A stretch of DNA of 64,000 bases from Rhizobium sp. CIAT894 (GCF_000172795.2 NZ_CP020947.1:933001-997000), one strand, 5' to 3'. Positions 8,482 through 18,711 are shown, counted from the stretch's first letter. The notes: generated by a model from the sequence alone, not told the origin. Program-made: numbers and translations.

Positions 8482-8931
8482 ATGAAAAAAAATCCGATTC
8501 CGCAGTGCCCGGTCGCCCGCGGCCTTCAATCCGTCGGCGATGCCTGGAGCATTCTGGTCTTGCGCGACGCCCATACCGGCCTTACCCGCTTCGACCAGTT
8601 CAGGAAGAGCCTCGGCATCGTGCCGACCATGCTCACCAAGCGCCTCAAGGCGCTGACGGATGACGGCCTGCTGGAAAAGCGCCTCTATTCCGAGCGGCCG
8701 CCCCGCGAGGAGTACGTGCTGACGGAAGCAGGCCGGGATTTCCTGCCGGTGCTGATGATGATCGGGGCGTGGGCGCACCGCCACTGTGACGGCGAACTCG
8801 CCCGTTATGTCGATGTCGAAACGGGCTTGGAGATCGAGCCGATCGCCATCGATGCCGTCAGCGGGGCGAAACTCGGAACGCGGGCAATGCGGCTGAGTGT
8901 GGGTGCGGACCGGGAATCCGGCACGCGATAA
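8482..8931 (+). CDS. HxlR-family transcriptional regulator
   Basis: 149 aa from the ATG at 8482; an in-frame ATG at 8458 would place the operator inside the gene. The winged-helix HxlR domain spans about residues 5-100: CPVARGLQSVGDAWSILVLRDA, then TRFDQFRKSLGIVPTMLTKRLKAL (recognition helix) and YVLTEAGRDFLPVL. The cysteine near the N-terminus is the position used for redox or electrophile sensing in YodB/HypR-type members. It is likely autoregulated through the 8443-8477 palindrome and controls the divergent SDR. The inducer is unknown. Confidence 0.88.
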   Translation: MKKNPIPQCPVARGLQSVGDAWSILVLRDAHTGLTRFDQFRKSLGIVPTMLTKRLKALTDDGLLEKRLYSERPPREEYVLTEAGRDFLPVLMMIGAWAHRHCDGELARYVDVETGLEIEPIAIDAVSGAKLGTRAMRLSVGADRESGTR

Positions 8932-8997
8932 AGGTGATGCTTGAGGGCATTGCGCCCTCGGCATTGATATGGACGGGGTGAGCCGGCGGGCGGCCGC

Positions 8998-10248
8998 CTA
9001 TTTCTCCAGCGTCGCCACCACCTCGACATGCGAGGTCCAGAGGAACTGGTCGATCGGCGTCACGCCGGTGATCCGGTAGCCGCCCTCGACGAGGATTGCG
9101 AGGTCGCGCGCCAGCGTCAGCGGATTGCAGCTGACGGCGGCGATCTTCTTCACGCCGGAGCGGGCAAGCTCCTTGCACTGGAACTCCGCACCGGCGCGCG
9201 GCGGATCGAAGACGACAGCGTCATAGGGCTTGAATTCCTGCGTCATCAGCGGACGGCGGAAGAGATCGCGTTTTTCGACGCTGACCGGCTTCAGCCCCTG
9301 TGTCTTGCGGGCGGCCTGATCGAGGGCTGCGAGCGCCGCTGCCTCGGCCTCGACCGCATGCACCCGGCCGATCCGCGCCAGCCTGAGCGAAAACGTGCCG
9401 GCGCCGGCAAAGAGATCGGCGATCCGCTTGGCCTTGCCGACATGGGCAAGCACCAGCTCTGCCATCGCCTCTTCCGCCGGTTTGGTTGCCTGGGCAAAGC
9501 CGCCCGCCGGCGGCGAAACCTGGACGCCGCCGAAATCGATGAGCGGCTTTGCCGGCTCGACGAGGATTTCGCCGTTCAGCGAAACGCGGGCAATGCCGCG
9601 CAGGCCGAGCACGGTCTCGATTGCCTTGCGCCGCTGCGGGTCGGACAGTTTCTTCACCTCGTCGACCGCGACATCGAGCCCGGACAGCGTTTCGAGCACT
9701 GAAATGCGGAAGGGTTCGGCATTGGTCGCCAGCGAAGCGCCGATCGCCTTGATCGCCGGCAGCCGGGCGATGATCCCTGCCGACGAGATCGGACATTCCT
9801 CGATCGCGACGATATGATGGCTTTCGGCCTGGTTGAAACCGATCAGCATATCCTTCTCGGTCTTGCGCGCCGCAAACACCACCCGGCGGCGTTCGCCCGG
9901 CTGGGCCGGAACGATTTCGCCGACATCAGGTGTCAGCCCCTTGGATCTCAGCGCATCGACGACCAGCTGGCGCTTGAAGGCGCGGTAGGGGCCATCTGCC
10001 ATATGCTGCAGCGTGCAGCCGCCGCAGGTGCCGTTGACGCCGTCCGGGCCGAAATGCCGGCAGGGCGGCTCCTGCCTGTCGGGCGAGGCTGTCGTGATCG
10101 ACATGATCGTGCCCTGGCTTTTGACGCGGGCGATCGCCACGCTTTCTCCAGGCAGAGAAAAGGGCACATAGACAGGTCCGCCGGCGCTGCTCGCAATGCC
10201 GTCGCCCTGGGCGCCGAGTTTTTCGATCGTGACGGTTTCGGTGCTCAC
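8998..10248 (-). CDS. RlmD/TrmA-family RNA (uracil-C5) methyltransferase
   Basis: 416 aa. An N-terminal TRAM-like region (IEKLGAQGDGIA) is followed by a cysteine cluster CRHFGPDGVNGTCGGC that would bind [4Fe-4S]. The SAM-binding motif is DLFAGAGTFSLRLA. The catalytic region FDPPRAGAEFQCKEL and VSCNPLTLARD holds the nucleophilic cysteine. It methylates uracil C5 in rRNA or tRNA; in proteobacteria RlmD modifies 23S U1939. It starts with GTG, overlapping the tlyA stop by 4 nt, so the two are translationally coupled RNA-modification genes. Confidence 0.88.
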   Translation of the reverse strand: MSTETVTIEKLGAQGDGIASSAGGPVYVPFSLPGESVAIARVKSQGTIMSITTASPDRQEPPCRHFGPDGVNGTCGGCTLQHMADGPYRAFKRQLVVDALRSKGLTPDVGEIVPAQPGERRRVVFAARKTEKDMLIGFNQAESHHIVAIEECPISSAGIIARLPAIKAIGASLATNAEPFRISVLETLSGLDVAVDEVKKLSDPQRRKAIETVLGLRGIARVSLNGEILVEPAKPLIDFGGVQVSPPAGGFAQATKPAEEAMAELVLAHVGKAKRIADLFAGAGTFSLRLARIGRVHAVEAEAAALAALDQAARKTQGLKPVSVEKRDLFRRPLMTQEFKPYDAVVFDPPRAGAEFQCKELARSGVKKIAAVSCNPLTLARDLAILVEGGYRITGVTPIDQFLWTSHVEVVATLEK

Positions 10249-10991
10249 GGTTTCAATCCTGCCAGAAGATATTCCCGATTGCCGTCGCCGCCTGATATCG
10301 GGGAGGGGATGAGGCCAAGGCTGTTCCAGCCCATGTCCTCGGTGAACCAGCGCGCGAGTTCCGCAGCGACGGCGGGCGCGGAGGAAGGGTCTTTCAGCAG
10401 CCCGCCCTTGCCGATCGCCTCGCGCCCCGCCTCGAACTGCGGCTTGACCAGCAGCACGGCGACGGCGCCCGGCTCGGCGATCTCAAGAGCCGGCGCCAGC
10501 GCCAGCTTCAGCGAGATGAAGGAAACGTCGGAGACGATGAAGGTGGCGGGTCGGCCGATATCGTCAGCCGTCAAATTGCGGGCGTTGAGGCCTTCCCGAT
10601 TGGTCACGCGTGCATCGCCAGCGATGCGCGGATGCATCTGCCCATGGCCGACATCGATCGCGGTGACATGCGCGGCACCGCGCTGCAGCAGCACCTCGGT
10701 GAAGCCGCCGGTGGAAGCGCCGATATCGAGACAGTGATGGCCGGCGGGATCGAGCCGGAAATGGTCGAGGGCGGCGGCAAGTTTCAGTGCGGCGCGCGAG
10801 ACATAGTCCTGCGCCGGGTCGTCGATCTCGATGACGGCATCTTCGCCGATGAGCGCCCCGGCTTTCGTCACCACCTGGCCGGCGATCCTGACGGTGCCGC
10901 GTTGCACGGCGTCGCGAGCCCGTGAGCGGCTGGCAAAAAGGCCGCGGGAGACGAGAAGCTGGTCGAGGCGTTGGCTGTTTTGATCGGACAT
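10245..10991 (-). CDS. tlyA: TlyA-family rRNA (cytidine-2'-O)-methyltransferase
   Basis: 248 aa from the ATG at 10991. An N-terminal S4 RNA-binding domain (RLDQLLVSRGLFASRSRARDAVQRGTV) precedes an FtsJ-like methyltransferase domain beginning CLDIGASTGGFTEVLLQRGA, with the TAIDVGHGQ segment. TlyA enzymes 2'-O-methylate 16S and/or 23S rRNA and can influence capreomycin sensitivity in mycobacteria; some were described as haemolysins. The gene is followed by, and overlaps, the RlmD-type methyltransferase. In many alphaproteobacteria tlyA follows dxs; here other genes lie between. Confidence 0.9.
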   Translation of the reverse strand: MSDQNSQRLDQLLVSRGLFASRSRARDAVQRGTVRIAGQVVTKAGALIGEDAVIEIDDPAQDYVSRAALKLAAALDHFRLDPAGHHCLDIGASTGGFTEVLLQRGAAHVTAIDVGHGQMHPRIAGDARVTNREGLNARNLTADDIGRPATFIVSDVSFISLKLALAPALEIAEPGAVAVLLVKPQFEAGREAIGKGGLLKDPSSAPAVAAELARWFTEDMGWNSLGLIPSPISGGDGNREYLLAGLKP

Positions 10992-11122
10992 CGGCTGTGA
11001 ATGACCGGCAAAGCCGCCGGTTGCAAGCGTTTTGTTCCCGGGAGCGTCATTGACCCTCAAAAGCTTTCGGCGATAATTCTGCCGCGGCAATCGCGGGGCG
11101 GCCGCAGGCACGGGGGTGTTTT

Positions 11123-12115
11123 ATGCTGAAGCTCTTCACTCTTCTCGTCGCGGCGGGGATCGCATCGCCGGCGCTGGCGAACGACACCATGGCCGAGGTC
11201 AAGACCGGTGGGTTGATCTTTGCCCAGTCCGACGATGTCAGCATGGCGGAGGAGGATCTCTTCATCTCCGCTTCGCAAGTGCGTGTCGACTATGTCTTCG
11301 AAAACACGTCCGACAAGGATGTCGATAGCCTGGTCGCCTTCCCGATGCCCGACATATCGGGTCAGGTGGACAGCAATTCCTCCATATCGGATTATGACAG
11401 CGATAATTTCCTGCATTTTTCCACCGTGCAGGATGGCAGGCCGATCACCGCCAAACTGCAGCAGCGCGTCGTCTCGCTCGGCATCGACGTCACCGACGAG
11501 CTTGCCAAAAACGGCATTCCGGTCCTGCCTTACAGCCAGAAGACCCGTGACGCGCTCGCCAAGCTTCCCCAAGCCGTCCGAAAGGACTGGATCGCCCGCG
11601 GCCTGATCTATGCCATGACGGACGCCGATCTCGTGCCGCTGTGGACGCTGCGTTCGACCTATTGGTGGCGCACCACCTTTCCGGCGAAGAAGAAGGTCAG
11701 TGTCCAGCATCGCTACACGCCGGCCGTCGGCGGCACCGTCGCCATCAGCTTTCTCGAAGGTGGCGAGGCGAAGGGTGAACGCTTCGAGGAATATTCCCGC
11801 AAATACTGCCTGGATACGGACTTCGTCAGAACCGCCCGGCAGCGGGCCGCGGAGGCTGAGGCCGGCGGCGCCAACTATACCGAAAGCTGGATCTCCTACG
11901 TGCTGTCGACCGGTGCCAACTGGGCGGGGCCGATCCGGCGCTTCCAACTGACGATAGACAAGGGCAAGCCCGGCAGTCTCATCAGCTTCTGTGGCAGCAA
12001 CGTCGAGAAGATCGGCCCGACGACCTTCCGGATGACCGCGGAGGATTTCGATCCCGAAAAGGATTTCGACATCCTGATTCTCAATCCGCCGGAAGCGGAA
12101 CCAAAGACGCCTTAA
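11123..12115 (+). CDS. DUF4424 family exported protein
   Basis: 330 aa with a signal peptide (LFTLLVAAGIASPALA, cleavage after about residue 19). The start of the mature part, NDTMAEVKTGGLIFAQSDDVSMAEEDLFIS, is the conserved beginning of DUF4424. Tryptophan-rich blocks (LRSTYWWRTTFPAKKKVSVQHRYTP) follow. It is probably periplasmic or outer-membrane associated; function unknown. It is divergent from tlyA and followed by an AT-rich spacer. Confidence 0.85.
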   Translation: MLKLFTLLVAAGIASPALANDTMAEVKTGGLIFAQSDDVSMAEEDLFISASQVRVDYVFENTSDKDVDSLVAFPMPDISGQVDSNSSISDYDSDNFLHFSTVQDGRPITAKLQQRVVSLGIDVTDELAKNGIPVLPYSQKTRDALAKLPQAVRKDWIARGLIYAMTDADLVPLWTLRSTYWWRTTFPAKKKVSVQHRYTPAVGGTVAISFLEGGEAKGERFEEYSRKYCLDTDFVRTARQRAAEAEAGGANYTESWISYVLSTGANWAGPIRRFQLTIDKGKPGSLISFCGSNVEKIGPTTFRMTAEDFDPEKDFDILILNPPEAEPKTP

Positions 12116-12176
12116 TTTAAGCAAGTTTAATCACGTCTCGGGCGGCCGCCGCGCCGCCTAATTTAAACAAATCTAA
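12110..12176. repeat. AT-rich direct repeat pair after DUF4424
   Basis: CCTTAATTTAAGCAAGTTTAA (12110-12130) and CCTAATTTAAACAAATCTAA (12157-12176) are near copies flanking a GC-rich block that can form a short hairpin. The first copy includes the DUF4424 stop codon. The pair lies about 190 nt before the chemoreceptor start and may be part of its promoter region. Confidence 0.4.
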
Positions 12177-12364
12177 AGCTCGCCCGCATAGCTTCGGCGC
12201 GATTGCAGCGGTTCGTTCGAACCGCTTCGTGCCATGAAGGCGCAAGGCGTCCTCCCCGCCGATCATGTTCCCAATTCAGAAGGTCCTGCGGTTGCGCATC
12301 ACGCGCGACCCGCCTTCGCCGCCCCGTCTTCGTTGCGTCGACTGTCGTCAGGAGAAATTCACCG

Positions 12365-14302
12365 ATGTCCGCCAAAAACATATCCTTGAACGGAAAGCTT
12401 GCTGCCACATTCGCAGCCCTCATTCTCATCTTCATGTCCGTTTCCGTCTTCGTCTATTCCAAGGCGACGGCATCGGCGGCGGCTTCCGCCGAGCAGGAAA
12501 AGTCCGAGCTGCTGGTCAATCAGATCGATGATGCGCTGCAGGCGATGCTCGAGCAGGCCGTCAACCTGCGCGGCTTCATCCTCTTCCGCAGTGACAGCAC
12601 TTATGGCGACGTCTTCGCCAATCGCGAGCGCATGCTGAAGGCGATCGCCGCCGCCAGGCAGACCGCCGCCGCCGAGCCGCAGCTGGTCGAGATGATCGAC
12701 GGCATGCAGAAGGCCGCAGACCTCTATTTCCATGAGCTTGCCGAGCCGCAGACCAAGGCGCGCAAGGAAACAGACATGCCGATCGAGGAAGTCGTCAAGA
12801 TCGGCGTCAACGCCACCAAGGGCCAGCTCGACGGCTTCCGCCAGGCTTCCGCCAAGATCAAGGCCACCGCCCGCGAAAAGTCGGATGCGCTCGCCGCGAT
12901 CCAGGCCGATGCCAACAGCGATCTGAAGACGACGCTGCTTGCCGGCGGCATCCTCGCCTCTCTTGCCGCCGCCCTGCTCGCCTGGCTGATGTCGCGCACC
13001 ATCGTCCGCCCGGTCGTCGGCATGACCGCGGCCATGGATCGCCTCGCCGGCGGTCAGAACGACATCGAGGTTCCGGCTGTCGAGCGTGGTGACGAAATCG
13101 GCCGCATGGCCCAATCGGTGCTGGTCTTCAAGCAGGCGGCAATCGAGAAGCTGCGGCTTTCCGGCGAGACCGACCGCATGCGCGGCGAAGCCGAGCGCCA
13201 GCGCCAGGCAAGCGACGAGCAGAAGGCGCGCGAGGAAGGCGAGATCCGCTACGCCATCGACGCGCTCGCAGGCAGTCTCGCCGCACTTGCCGACGGCGAT
13301 GTCGCCGCACGCATCCAGACGCCGTTCGCGCCGCAATATGACAGCCTGCGCAACGACTTCAACAATGCCGTCGAAAAGCTGCAGGCAGCTCTCCAGTCGG
13401 TCGGCCGCAATGCCTCGGCAATCAATGCCGGCGCCGGCGAGATCCGCTCGGCCGCCGACGATCTGGCCCATCGCACCGAACAGCAGGCCGCTGCCGTCGA
13501 ACAGACCGCCGCAGCGCTCGAGCAGGTGACGACGACCGTCCGCGACAGCGCCAGGCGCGCCGAGGATGCCGGCAATCTCGTTGAGCGCACCCGCCTTGGC
13601 GCGGAAAAATCCGGCGATGTCGTCCGCAAGGCGGTCTCCGCCATGCAGCAGATCGAGAAGTCCTCGGGCGAAATCTCCAACATCATCGGCGTCATCGACG
13701 ACATCGCCTTCCAGACCAACCTGCTGGCTCTCAACGCCGGTGTGGAAGCGGCCCGCGCCGGCGATGCCGGCAAGGGTTTTGCGGTCGTCGCCCAGGAAGT
13801 GCGCGAACTTGCCCAGCGCTCGGCCAATGCCGCCAAGGAGATCAAGGCCTTGATCACCACGTCAGGCGAGCAGGTCATCGCCGGCGTCTCCCTCGTCGGC
13901 GAGACCGGCAAGGCGCTGGAAGCGATCGTCGCCGAGGTGCAGGAGATCAACCGCCATGTCGGCGCGATCGTCACCGCCACGCGCGAACAGTCGATCGGCC
14001 TGCAGGAGATCAATACCGCCGTCAACAATATGGATCAGGGCACCCAGCAGAACGCGGCCATGGTCGAGGAGCAGACCGCGGCAAGCCATGCGCTCGCCCA
14101 GGAAGCAAGCGCGCTGGACGAGTTGCTGCACCAGTTCAAGCTCGGCCAGACGGTCCCGGCGTCGCGTGCAACGATTGCCGCCGCAAACGCCCGTCCGGTC
14201 GCCTCACCGGCCCGCGCCCTCGCCGGCAAGGTCACCAAGGCCTTCGGCGGCAGACAGGCAAGTGCTGCGGCGGCTGTTCAGGACGAGTGGACGGAGTTCT
14301 GA
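12365..14302 (+). CDS. Methyl-accepting chemotaxis protein
   Basis: 645 aa from the ATG at 12365 (ribosome site AGGAGA). TM1 covers about residues 12-32. A four-helix periplasmic sensor of about 150 residues follows, then TM2 ([19 protein letters not shown], about 188-207). A HAMP region follows ([22 protein letters not shown]), and a second HAMP-like repeat may be present near [14 protein letters not shown]. The signalling hairpin [20 protein letters not shown] is intact, with flanking methylation helices. The protein ends in DEWTEF, close to the WxxF-type tether that recruits CheR/CheB. The ligand is unknown, and no che genes are nearby. Confidence 0.92.
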   Translation: MSAKNISLNGKLAATFAALILIFMSVSVFVYSKATASAAASAEQEKSELLVNQIDDALQAMLEQAVNLRGFILFRSDSTYGDVFANRERMLKAIAAARQTAAAEPQLVEMIDGMQKAADLYFHELAEPQTKARKETDMPIEEVVKIGVNATKGQLDGFRQASAKIKATAREKSDALAAIQADANSDLKTTLLAGGILASLAAALLAWLMSRTIVRPVVGMTAAMDRLAGGQNDIEVPAVERGDEIGRMAQSVLVFKQAAIEKLRLSGETDRMRGEAERQRQASDEQKAREEGEIRYAIDALAGSLAALADGDVAARIQTPFAPQYDSLRNDFNNAVEKLQAALQSVGRNASAINAGAGEIRSAADDLAHRTEQQAAAVEQTAAALEQVTTTVRDSARRAEDAGNLVERTRLGAEKSGDVVRKAVSAMQQIEKSSGEISNIIGVIDDIAFQTNLLALNAGVEAARAGDAGKGFAVVAQEVRELAQRSANAAKEIKALITTSGEQVIAGVSLVGETGKALEAIVAEVQEINRHVGAIVTATREQSIGLQEINTAVNNMDQGTQQNAAMVEEQTAASHALAQEASALDELLHQFKLGQTVPASRATIAAANARPVASPARALAGKVTKAFGGRQASAAAAVQDEWTEF

Positions 14303-14336
14303 GAGCGGGGCTTTCGGAAGGAACGTAAAATGCAGA

Positions 14337-14366
14337 GGGCGGCGCAGAGATGTGCCGCCCTTTTTT
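14337..14366 (+). terminator. Rho-independent terminator of the chemoreceptor gene
   Basis: GGGCGGC pairs with GCCGCCC around a short loop and is followed directly by six T residues. It is 35 nt downstream of the chemoreceptor stop. Confidence 0.85.
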
Positions 14367-14392
14367 GATGATGATATGATCGTTGTGCCGGC

Positions 14393-14516
14393 GGCCCCTC
14401 ATCCGCCCTACGGGCACCTTCTCCCCGAGGGGAGAAGAGGGGATCGAGACGTTGCCGCAAATCCCTTCTCCCCAGCGGGGAGAAGGTGGCCCGAAGGGTC
14501 GGATGAGGGGGCCACA
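14393..14516. repeat. REP-like element between chemoreceptor and dxs
   Basis: Outer arms CCCCTCATCCGCCC and the complementary GGTCGGATGAGGGG enclose two inner hairpins (CTTCTCCCCGAGGGGAGAAG and CTTCTCCCCAGCGGGGAGAAGG). It sits at the convergent 3' ends of the chemoreceptor gene and dxs and could act as a bidirectional 3' structure. Confidence 0.85.
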
Positions 14517-14537
14517 CGGCATGCCCTCAAATAATCT

Positions 14538-16454
14538 TTACCCGGCCACGCCCACAGCAACCCCGCGCCCCAGCGCCCGGAACACCGTCGACACGATCCC
14601 CGCACGGTCGAGCCCGGCATGGGCGTTCATCGCTTCGGGCTTGGCCTGCTCCATCCAGATATCGGGCATGACAAGCGAGCGGATCTTCAGGCCGTTGTCG
14701 AGCAGGCCTTCGCTTGAGAGATATTGCATCACCTGGCTGCCGAAGCCGCCGACCGAGCCTTCCTCGACGGTGATCAGCATCTCGTGATGGCGGGCGAGCT
14801 GGCGGATCAGGTCGTGGTCCAGCGGCTTGGCGAAGCGCGCATCGGCGACCGTCGTCGAAAGCCCGGCGGCATCGAGATCTTCGGCGGCAAGCAGGCAGTC
14901 GGCAAGCCGGGTGCCGAAGGAAAGCAGCGCCACCTTGGCGCCTTCCTTGACGATGCGGCCCTTGCCGATCTGCAGGATTTCACCGCGCACGGGCATGTCG
15001 ACGCCGACACCTTCGCCGCGCGGATAACGGAAGGAGATCGGCCCGGCGTCATAGGCGACGGCCGTGCGCACCATATGCTTGAGTTCGGCTTCGTCGGCCG
15101 CCGCCATCACCACGAAGCCGGGCAGGGTGGTGAGGAAGGCGGTGTCGAAGGAGCCGGCATGGGTCGGCCCGTCGGCGCCGACGAAGCCGGCGCGGTCGAT
15201 CGGGAAGCGCACCGGCAGTCCCTGGATCGCCACATCGTGCACGACCTGGTCGTAGGCGCGCTGCAAGAAGGTGGAATAGAGGGCTGCGAACGGCTTGTAG
15301 CCTTCCGCCGCCAGGCCGGCGGCGAAGGTCACGGCATGCTGTTCGGCGATGCCGACATCGAAACAGCGCGACGGAAAGGCTTCGGCGAGCTTGTCGAGGC
15401 CGGTCCCGTTCGGCATGGCGGCGGTGATGCCGACGATCTTGTCGTCGAGGGTCGCTTCCTGCACCAGCGCCTCGGCAAAGACGCTGGTGTAGCTCGGTGC
15501 ATTCGGCTTGACCCGCGCCTGGGCGCCGGTGATGACGTCGAACTTGTTGACGCCGTGATATTTGTCGGCGGCGGCTTCCGCCGGCGGATAACCCTTGCCC
15601 TTCTGGGTGACGACATGGATCAGTACCGGCCCGCGGCCATTATCGCGCACATTGCGCAGGACGGGCAGCAGATGGTCGAAGGAATGGCCGTCGATCGGCC
15701 CGATATGATAGAAGCCCATCTCCTCGAACATGGTGCCGCCGGTGACGTAGCCGCGCGCGTGTTCGACGGCGCGGGTGATTGCCCGGTCGATGCTCTTGCC
15801 GAGATAGGCCGTCAGCTTCTTGCCGAAGTCGCGGAAGCCCATATAGGTGCGCCCCGAGGCGAGGCGGGCGAGATAGGCGCTCATCGCCCCGGTCGGCGGC
15901 GCGATCGACATGTCGTTGTCGTTGAGGATGACGATGAGGCGGGCATCGAGCGCGCCGGCATTGTTGAGCGCCTCATAGGCCATGCCGGCCGACATCGCGC
16001 CGTCGCCGATGACGGCGATGATGCGCCGGTCGTTCTTGTCGAGATCGGCGGCGATCGCCATGCCGAGGCCGGCCGAGATCGAGGTCGAGGAGTGCGCTGC
16101 CCCGAACGGATCATATTCGCTTTCCGCCCGGCGGGTAAAGCCGGAAAGCCCGTCTTCCTGGCGCAGCGTGCGGATACGGTCGCGCCGGCCGGTGAGGATC
16201 TTGTGCGGGTAGCATTGATGGCCGACATCGAAAATCAGCCGATCGTTCGGCGTGTCGAAGACGCTGTGGATGGCGATCGTCAGCTCGACCACGCCGAGAC
16301 CGGCGCCGAGATGACCGCCGGTGCGCGACACCGCATCGATCATTTCGTCCCGGACCTCACGGGCAAGCTGCGGCAGGTCGCGATCCTCGAGCTTGCGCAG
16401 GTCGGCGGGATAGATGACCTGATCGAGCAGAGGGGTCTTCGGCAGTTGTGTCAC
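14538..16454 (-). CDS. dxs: 1-deoxy-D-xylulose-5-phosphate synthase
   Basis: 638 aa, normal length. It starts with GTG. The thiamine diphosphate motif [18 protein letters not shown], the N-terminal [19 protein letters not shown] (catalytic His) and the transketolase-like [15 protein letters not shown] are all present. It condenses pyruvate with glyceraldehyde 3-phosphate, the first step of the MEP isoprenoid pathway; ispH of the same pathway is at 53.7 kb. The 3' end seems to have a degraded duplicate near 43.6 kb. Confidence 0.97.
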   Translation of the reverse strand: MTQLPKTPLLDQVIYPADLRKLEDRDLPQLAREVRDEMIDAVSRTGGHLGAGLGVVELTIAIHSVFDTPNDRLIFDVGHQCYPHKILTGRRDRIRTLRQEDGLSGFTRRAESEYDPFGAAHSSTSISAGLGMAIAADLDKNDRRIIAVIGDGAMSAGMAYEALNNAGALDARLIVILNDNDMSIAPPTGAMSAYLARLASGRTYMGFRDFGKKLTAYLGKSIDRAITRAVEHARGYVTGGTMFEEMGFYHIGPIDGHSFDHLLPVLRNVRDNGRGPVLIHVVTQKGKGYPPAEAAADKYHGVNKFDVITGAQARVKPNAPSYTSVFAEALVQEATLDDKIVGITAAMPNGTGLDKLAEAFPSRCFDVGIAEQHAVTFAAGLAAEGYKPFAALYSTFLQRAYDQVVHDVAIQGLPVRFPIDRAGFVGADGPTHAGSFDTAFLTTLPGFVVMAAADEAELKHMVRTAVAYDAGPISFRYPRGEGVGVDMPVRGEILQIGKGRIVKEGAKVALLSFGTRLADCLLAAEDLDAAGLSTTVADARFAKPLDHDLIRQLARHHEMLITVEEGSVGGFGSQVMQYLSSEGLLDNGLKIRSLVMPDIWMEQAKPEAMNAHAGLDRAGIVSTVFRALGRGVAVGVAG

Positions 16455-16548
16455 GGGCGGGCGCTCTTTCTTGCTTTTCCTTGTTTCGCTTTATTCGATT
16501 AGATCGGGGCAAAACAAGTGCATTTCAGGAACCGAAGGTTTTCACCTT

Positions 16549-16600
16549 AGAGCATGGCGGAAAAAAGTGTGAGCGGTTTCGGAAGATATCACTTTCTATT
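16549..16600. repeat. Degenerate hairpin with the AAGTGTGAGCGG core
   Basis: The stretch around AAAAAAGTGTGAGCGGTTTC shares the loop and flanking A/T runs with the units at 1.1 kb and 39.4 kb, but its stem arms are imperfect. It lies in the 265-nt spacer between the divergent dxs and phospholipase D-like genes. Confidence 0.35.
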
Positions 16601-16719
16601 TCTGTGAGTTGCACTTGCCCGATTTTAACAAGGCCAGCGAACGCGCGAAGAGCTGGCGAGCAGCTTGAATATGACACGGAATGGTAGCAATGTTGCCGTG
16701 CCGACTGGGGGGACAGGTC

Positions 16720-18696
16720 ATGGGAACGATTGTTGCAGCGCATGCCTATGTGAACAACGAGGTCGCCTATGTGGCCTGGGACATCGACGACAAGATCGAT
16801 GGATGCCTCGGCTTCGAAGTCGTCCGCGTCTATCTCGACGAACAGGGAAACGTGTCGAAAAAAGCCGATGGCAGCGAGGACCGGGTGACCTGCGCCGCCT
16901 GGGTCGCCTTCAAGGGACAGCGCAATCCGCACTGGCTGCCGCAGACCACCTCGATCTGGCCGGTGCAGAAGCTCTCCTGGCGCGATCTGACGCTGCGCAA
17001 GCGCCGCAACGAGATGAAACGGCGGCCGGACGAGGTCCGCGTACGCTACGAGATCCGCCCGCTCGGCGATCTGAAGCCGGGCATGACGGCCGCGCCCGAT
17101 CCGACGCCTGAGATGGTCGAGCTCAACAAGCGGGACGAAAAGGGCAGGCCGATCAAGAAGGCTGACGGCACCTTTGAGAAGATCGCTGTCAAGGCCTATG
17201 AAGGACTCGCGCGGCCGCTCGGTTATCTCGGGCCGGCTGTCGCCTCCAATCCGGTGCATGTGACGCGCAAGCGCGGCCAGTTCGAATCCAGCTTCACCAA
17301 TGGCATCCTTGCCGCGCAATGGCTGCGCAACGTTCTGCTGGAAGATGGCGTCAAGCAGCCGAACGAGCTGATCGACATGATCTCCAATCCGGAAAACGGC
17401 ATCCGAAAATATCTTGCCGGCGATGTCATTCCGATGCTCAGGGACTTCATGAATGCGCCCGGCCGCTTCCTGGTCGCCCTCTACGAGCTGGAGGACAAGG
17501 AACTGCTCGAGCTGCTGCTCGCCAACAAGGACAGGTTACGCATCATCCTCGCCAATACCGGCAAGGTCGGCGACGATTGGGACGTGCGCAATCACGAGGC
17601 GCGCGAGGCGCTGATTGCGGCCGGCGCCGACATTCATCACCGGATGTTCAACAATTCGAGCCAGATCGGCCACAACAAATTCGTCGTGCATATAGCGCCC
17701 GATGGGACGCGCAGCGTCTTCACCGGCAGCACCAACTGGACGGCCACGGGGCTTGCCGGCCAGTCCAACAACGCCTTGATCGTGCGGAACGATGCGCTTG
17801 CCGCGGCCTATGTCGCCTATTGGGAGCGGATGCTGGAAGACAATGCGACGCTGGAAGTGCCTGCCGAATTCGATGACGGCATGCCCGACAACCAGCAGAG
17901 CAAGAAGTTCCGGCACTCCAACGAACCCCCCTCGCTTGTCCCGACCGACAACGGCGCTTCGATCGAAGCGTGGTTTTCGCCGAACATGCAGAGCCGGAAA
18001 AAGGGCAAGGCAACGCCGCCGGATCTGCGTGAAGTCTACCGGCTGATGCGGCGTGCCGAGCACGCCGTGCTGTTTCTGGCCTTCTATCCCGGCCAGTCGG
18101 GCAGGGATTGCATCGTCGGCGAGGCGATCGACATCGGCCTCAAGGATCAGAAGCTGATCATCACCGGCGCCGTTTCGAGCGCCCAGGCCATGCCCAATTA
18201 TGTCGCCGGCAAAGAGCACGACCCCGACGATCCCGACGACGATGAAGAGGCCGTCTCGCCCCATACGTTCGACGAGGCCAATGTCTCGATCGTCCGGGCC
18301 TCGCGCATCGATGACCGCCAGCTGCTGGCGGATTTCGGCGCGGAGGAGCTGACGGCCAAGAAGGTCGGCGCCATCATTCACGACAAGGTGCTGGTGATCG
18401 ATCCCCTGTCGGACGAATGCGTCGTCGTCCTCGGCAGCCACAATCTCGGCTTCAAGGCCTCTTACGCCAATGACGAGAACATGCTGATCGTCAAAGGCGA
18501 CCGGGCGCTGGCCGAGGCCTATGCCGTCCACATTCTCGATGTCTACGATCACTATCGCTTCCGCGCCGTCGAGGCGGAACTGAAGCGCCAGGGCAAGAAG
18601 GGTTGGTCAGGCTTTCTCAACGTCGACGACAGCTGGCAGGACGGCTATGTCAACCGCACGAAAGGTGCGCTGACGCGCTATTTCGCGGCGGGCTGA
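16720..18696 (+). CDS. Phospholipase D-like domain protein
   Basis: 658 aa from the ATG at 16720 (ribosome site GGGGGGACAGG). There are two PLD repeats. The first, HNKFVVHIAPDG...FTGSTNWT at about residue 320, lacks Asp at the usual HxKx4D position. The second, HDKVLVIDPLSD...LGSHNLG at about residue 562, is canonical. A dimer-like active site could still form from the His and Lys residues. No signal peptide is seen. PLD-fold proteins hydrolyse phosphodiesters of lipids or nucleic acids; which one is unclear here. It stands alone between - strand genes. Confidence 0.82.
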   Translation: MGTIVAAHAYVNNEVAYVAWDIDDKIDGCLGFEVVRVYLDEQGNVSKKADGSEDRVTCAAWVAFKGQRNPHWLPQTTSIWPVQKLSWRDLTLRKRRNEMKRRPDEVRVRYEIRPLGDLKPGMTAAPDPTPEMVELNKRDEKGRPIKKADGTFEKIAVKAYEGLARPLGYLGPAVASNPVHVTRKRGQFESSFTNGILAAQWLRNVLLEDGVKQPNELIDMISNPENGIRKYLAGDVIPMLRDFMNAPGRFLVALYELEDKELLELLLANKDRLRIILANTGKVGDDWDVRNHEAREALIAAGADIHHRMFNNSSQIGHNKFVVHIAPDGTRSVFTGSTNWTATGLAGQSNNALIVRNDALAAAYVAYWERMLEDNATLEVPAEFDDGMPDNQQSKKFRHSNEPPSLVPTDNGASIEAWFSPNMQSRKKGKATPPDLREVYRLMRRAEHAVLFLAFYPGQSGRDCIVGEAIDIGLKDQKLIITGAVSSAQAMPNYVAGKEHDPDDPDDDEEAVSPHTFDEANVSIVRASRIDDRQLLADFGAEELTAKKVGAIIHDKVLVIDPLSDECVVVLGSHNLGFKASYANDENMLIVKGDRALAEAYAVHILDVYDHYRFRAVEAELKRQGKKGWSGFLNVDDSWQDGYVNRTKGALTRYFAAG

Positions 18697-18711
18697 ATTC
18701 CCGGAGAAGTC

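Noticed and set aside
14724..16502. A 592-codon open frame antisense to dxs
   Set aside because: Shadow of dxs, with no recognisable domain.
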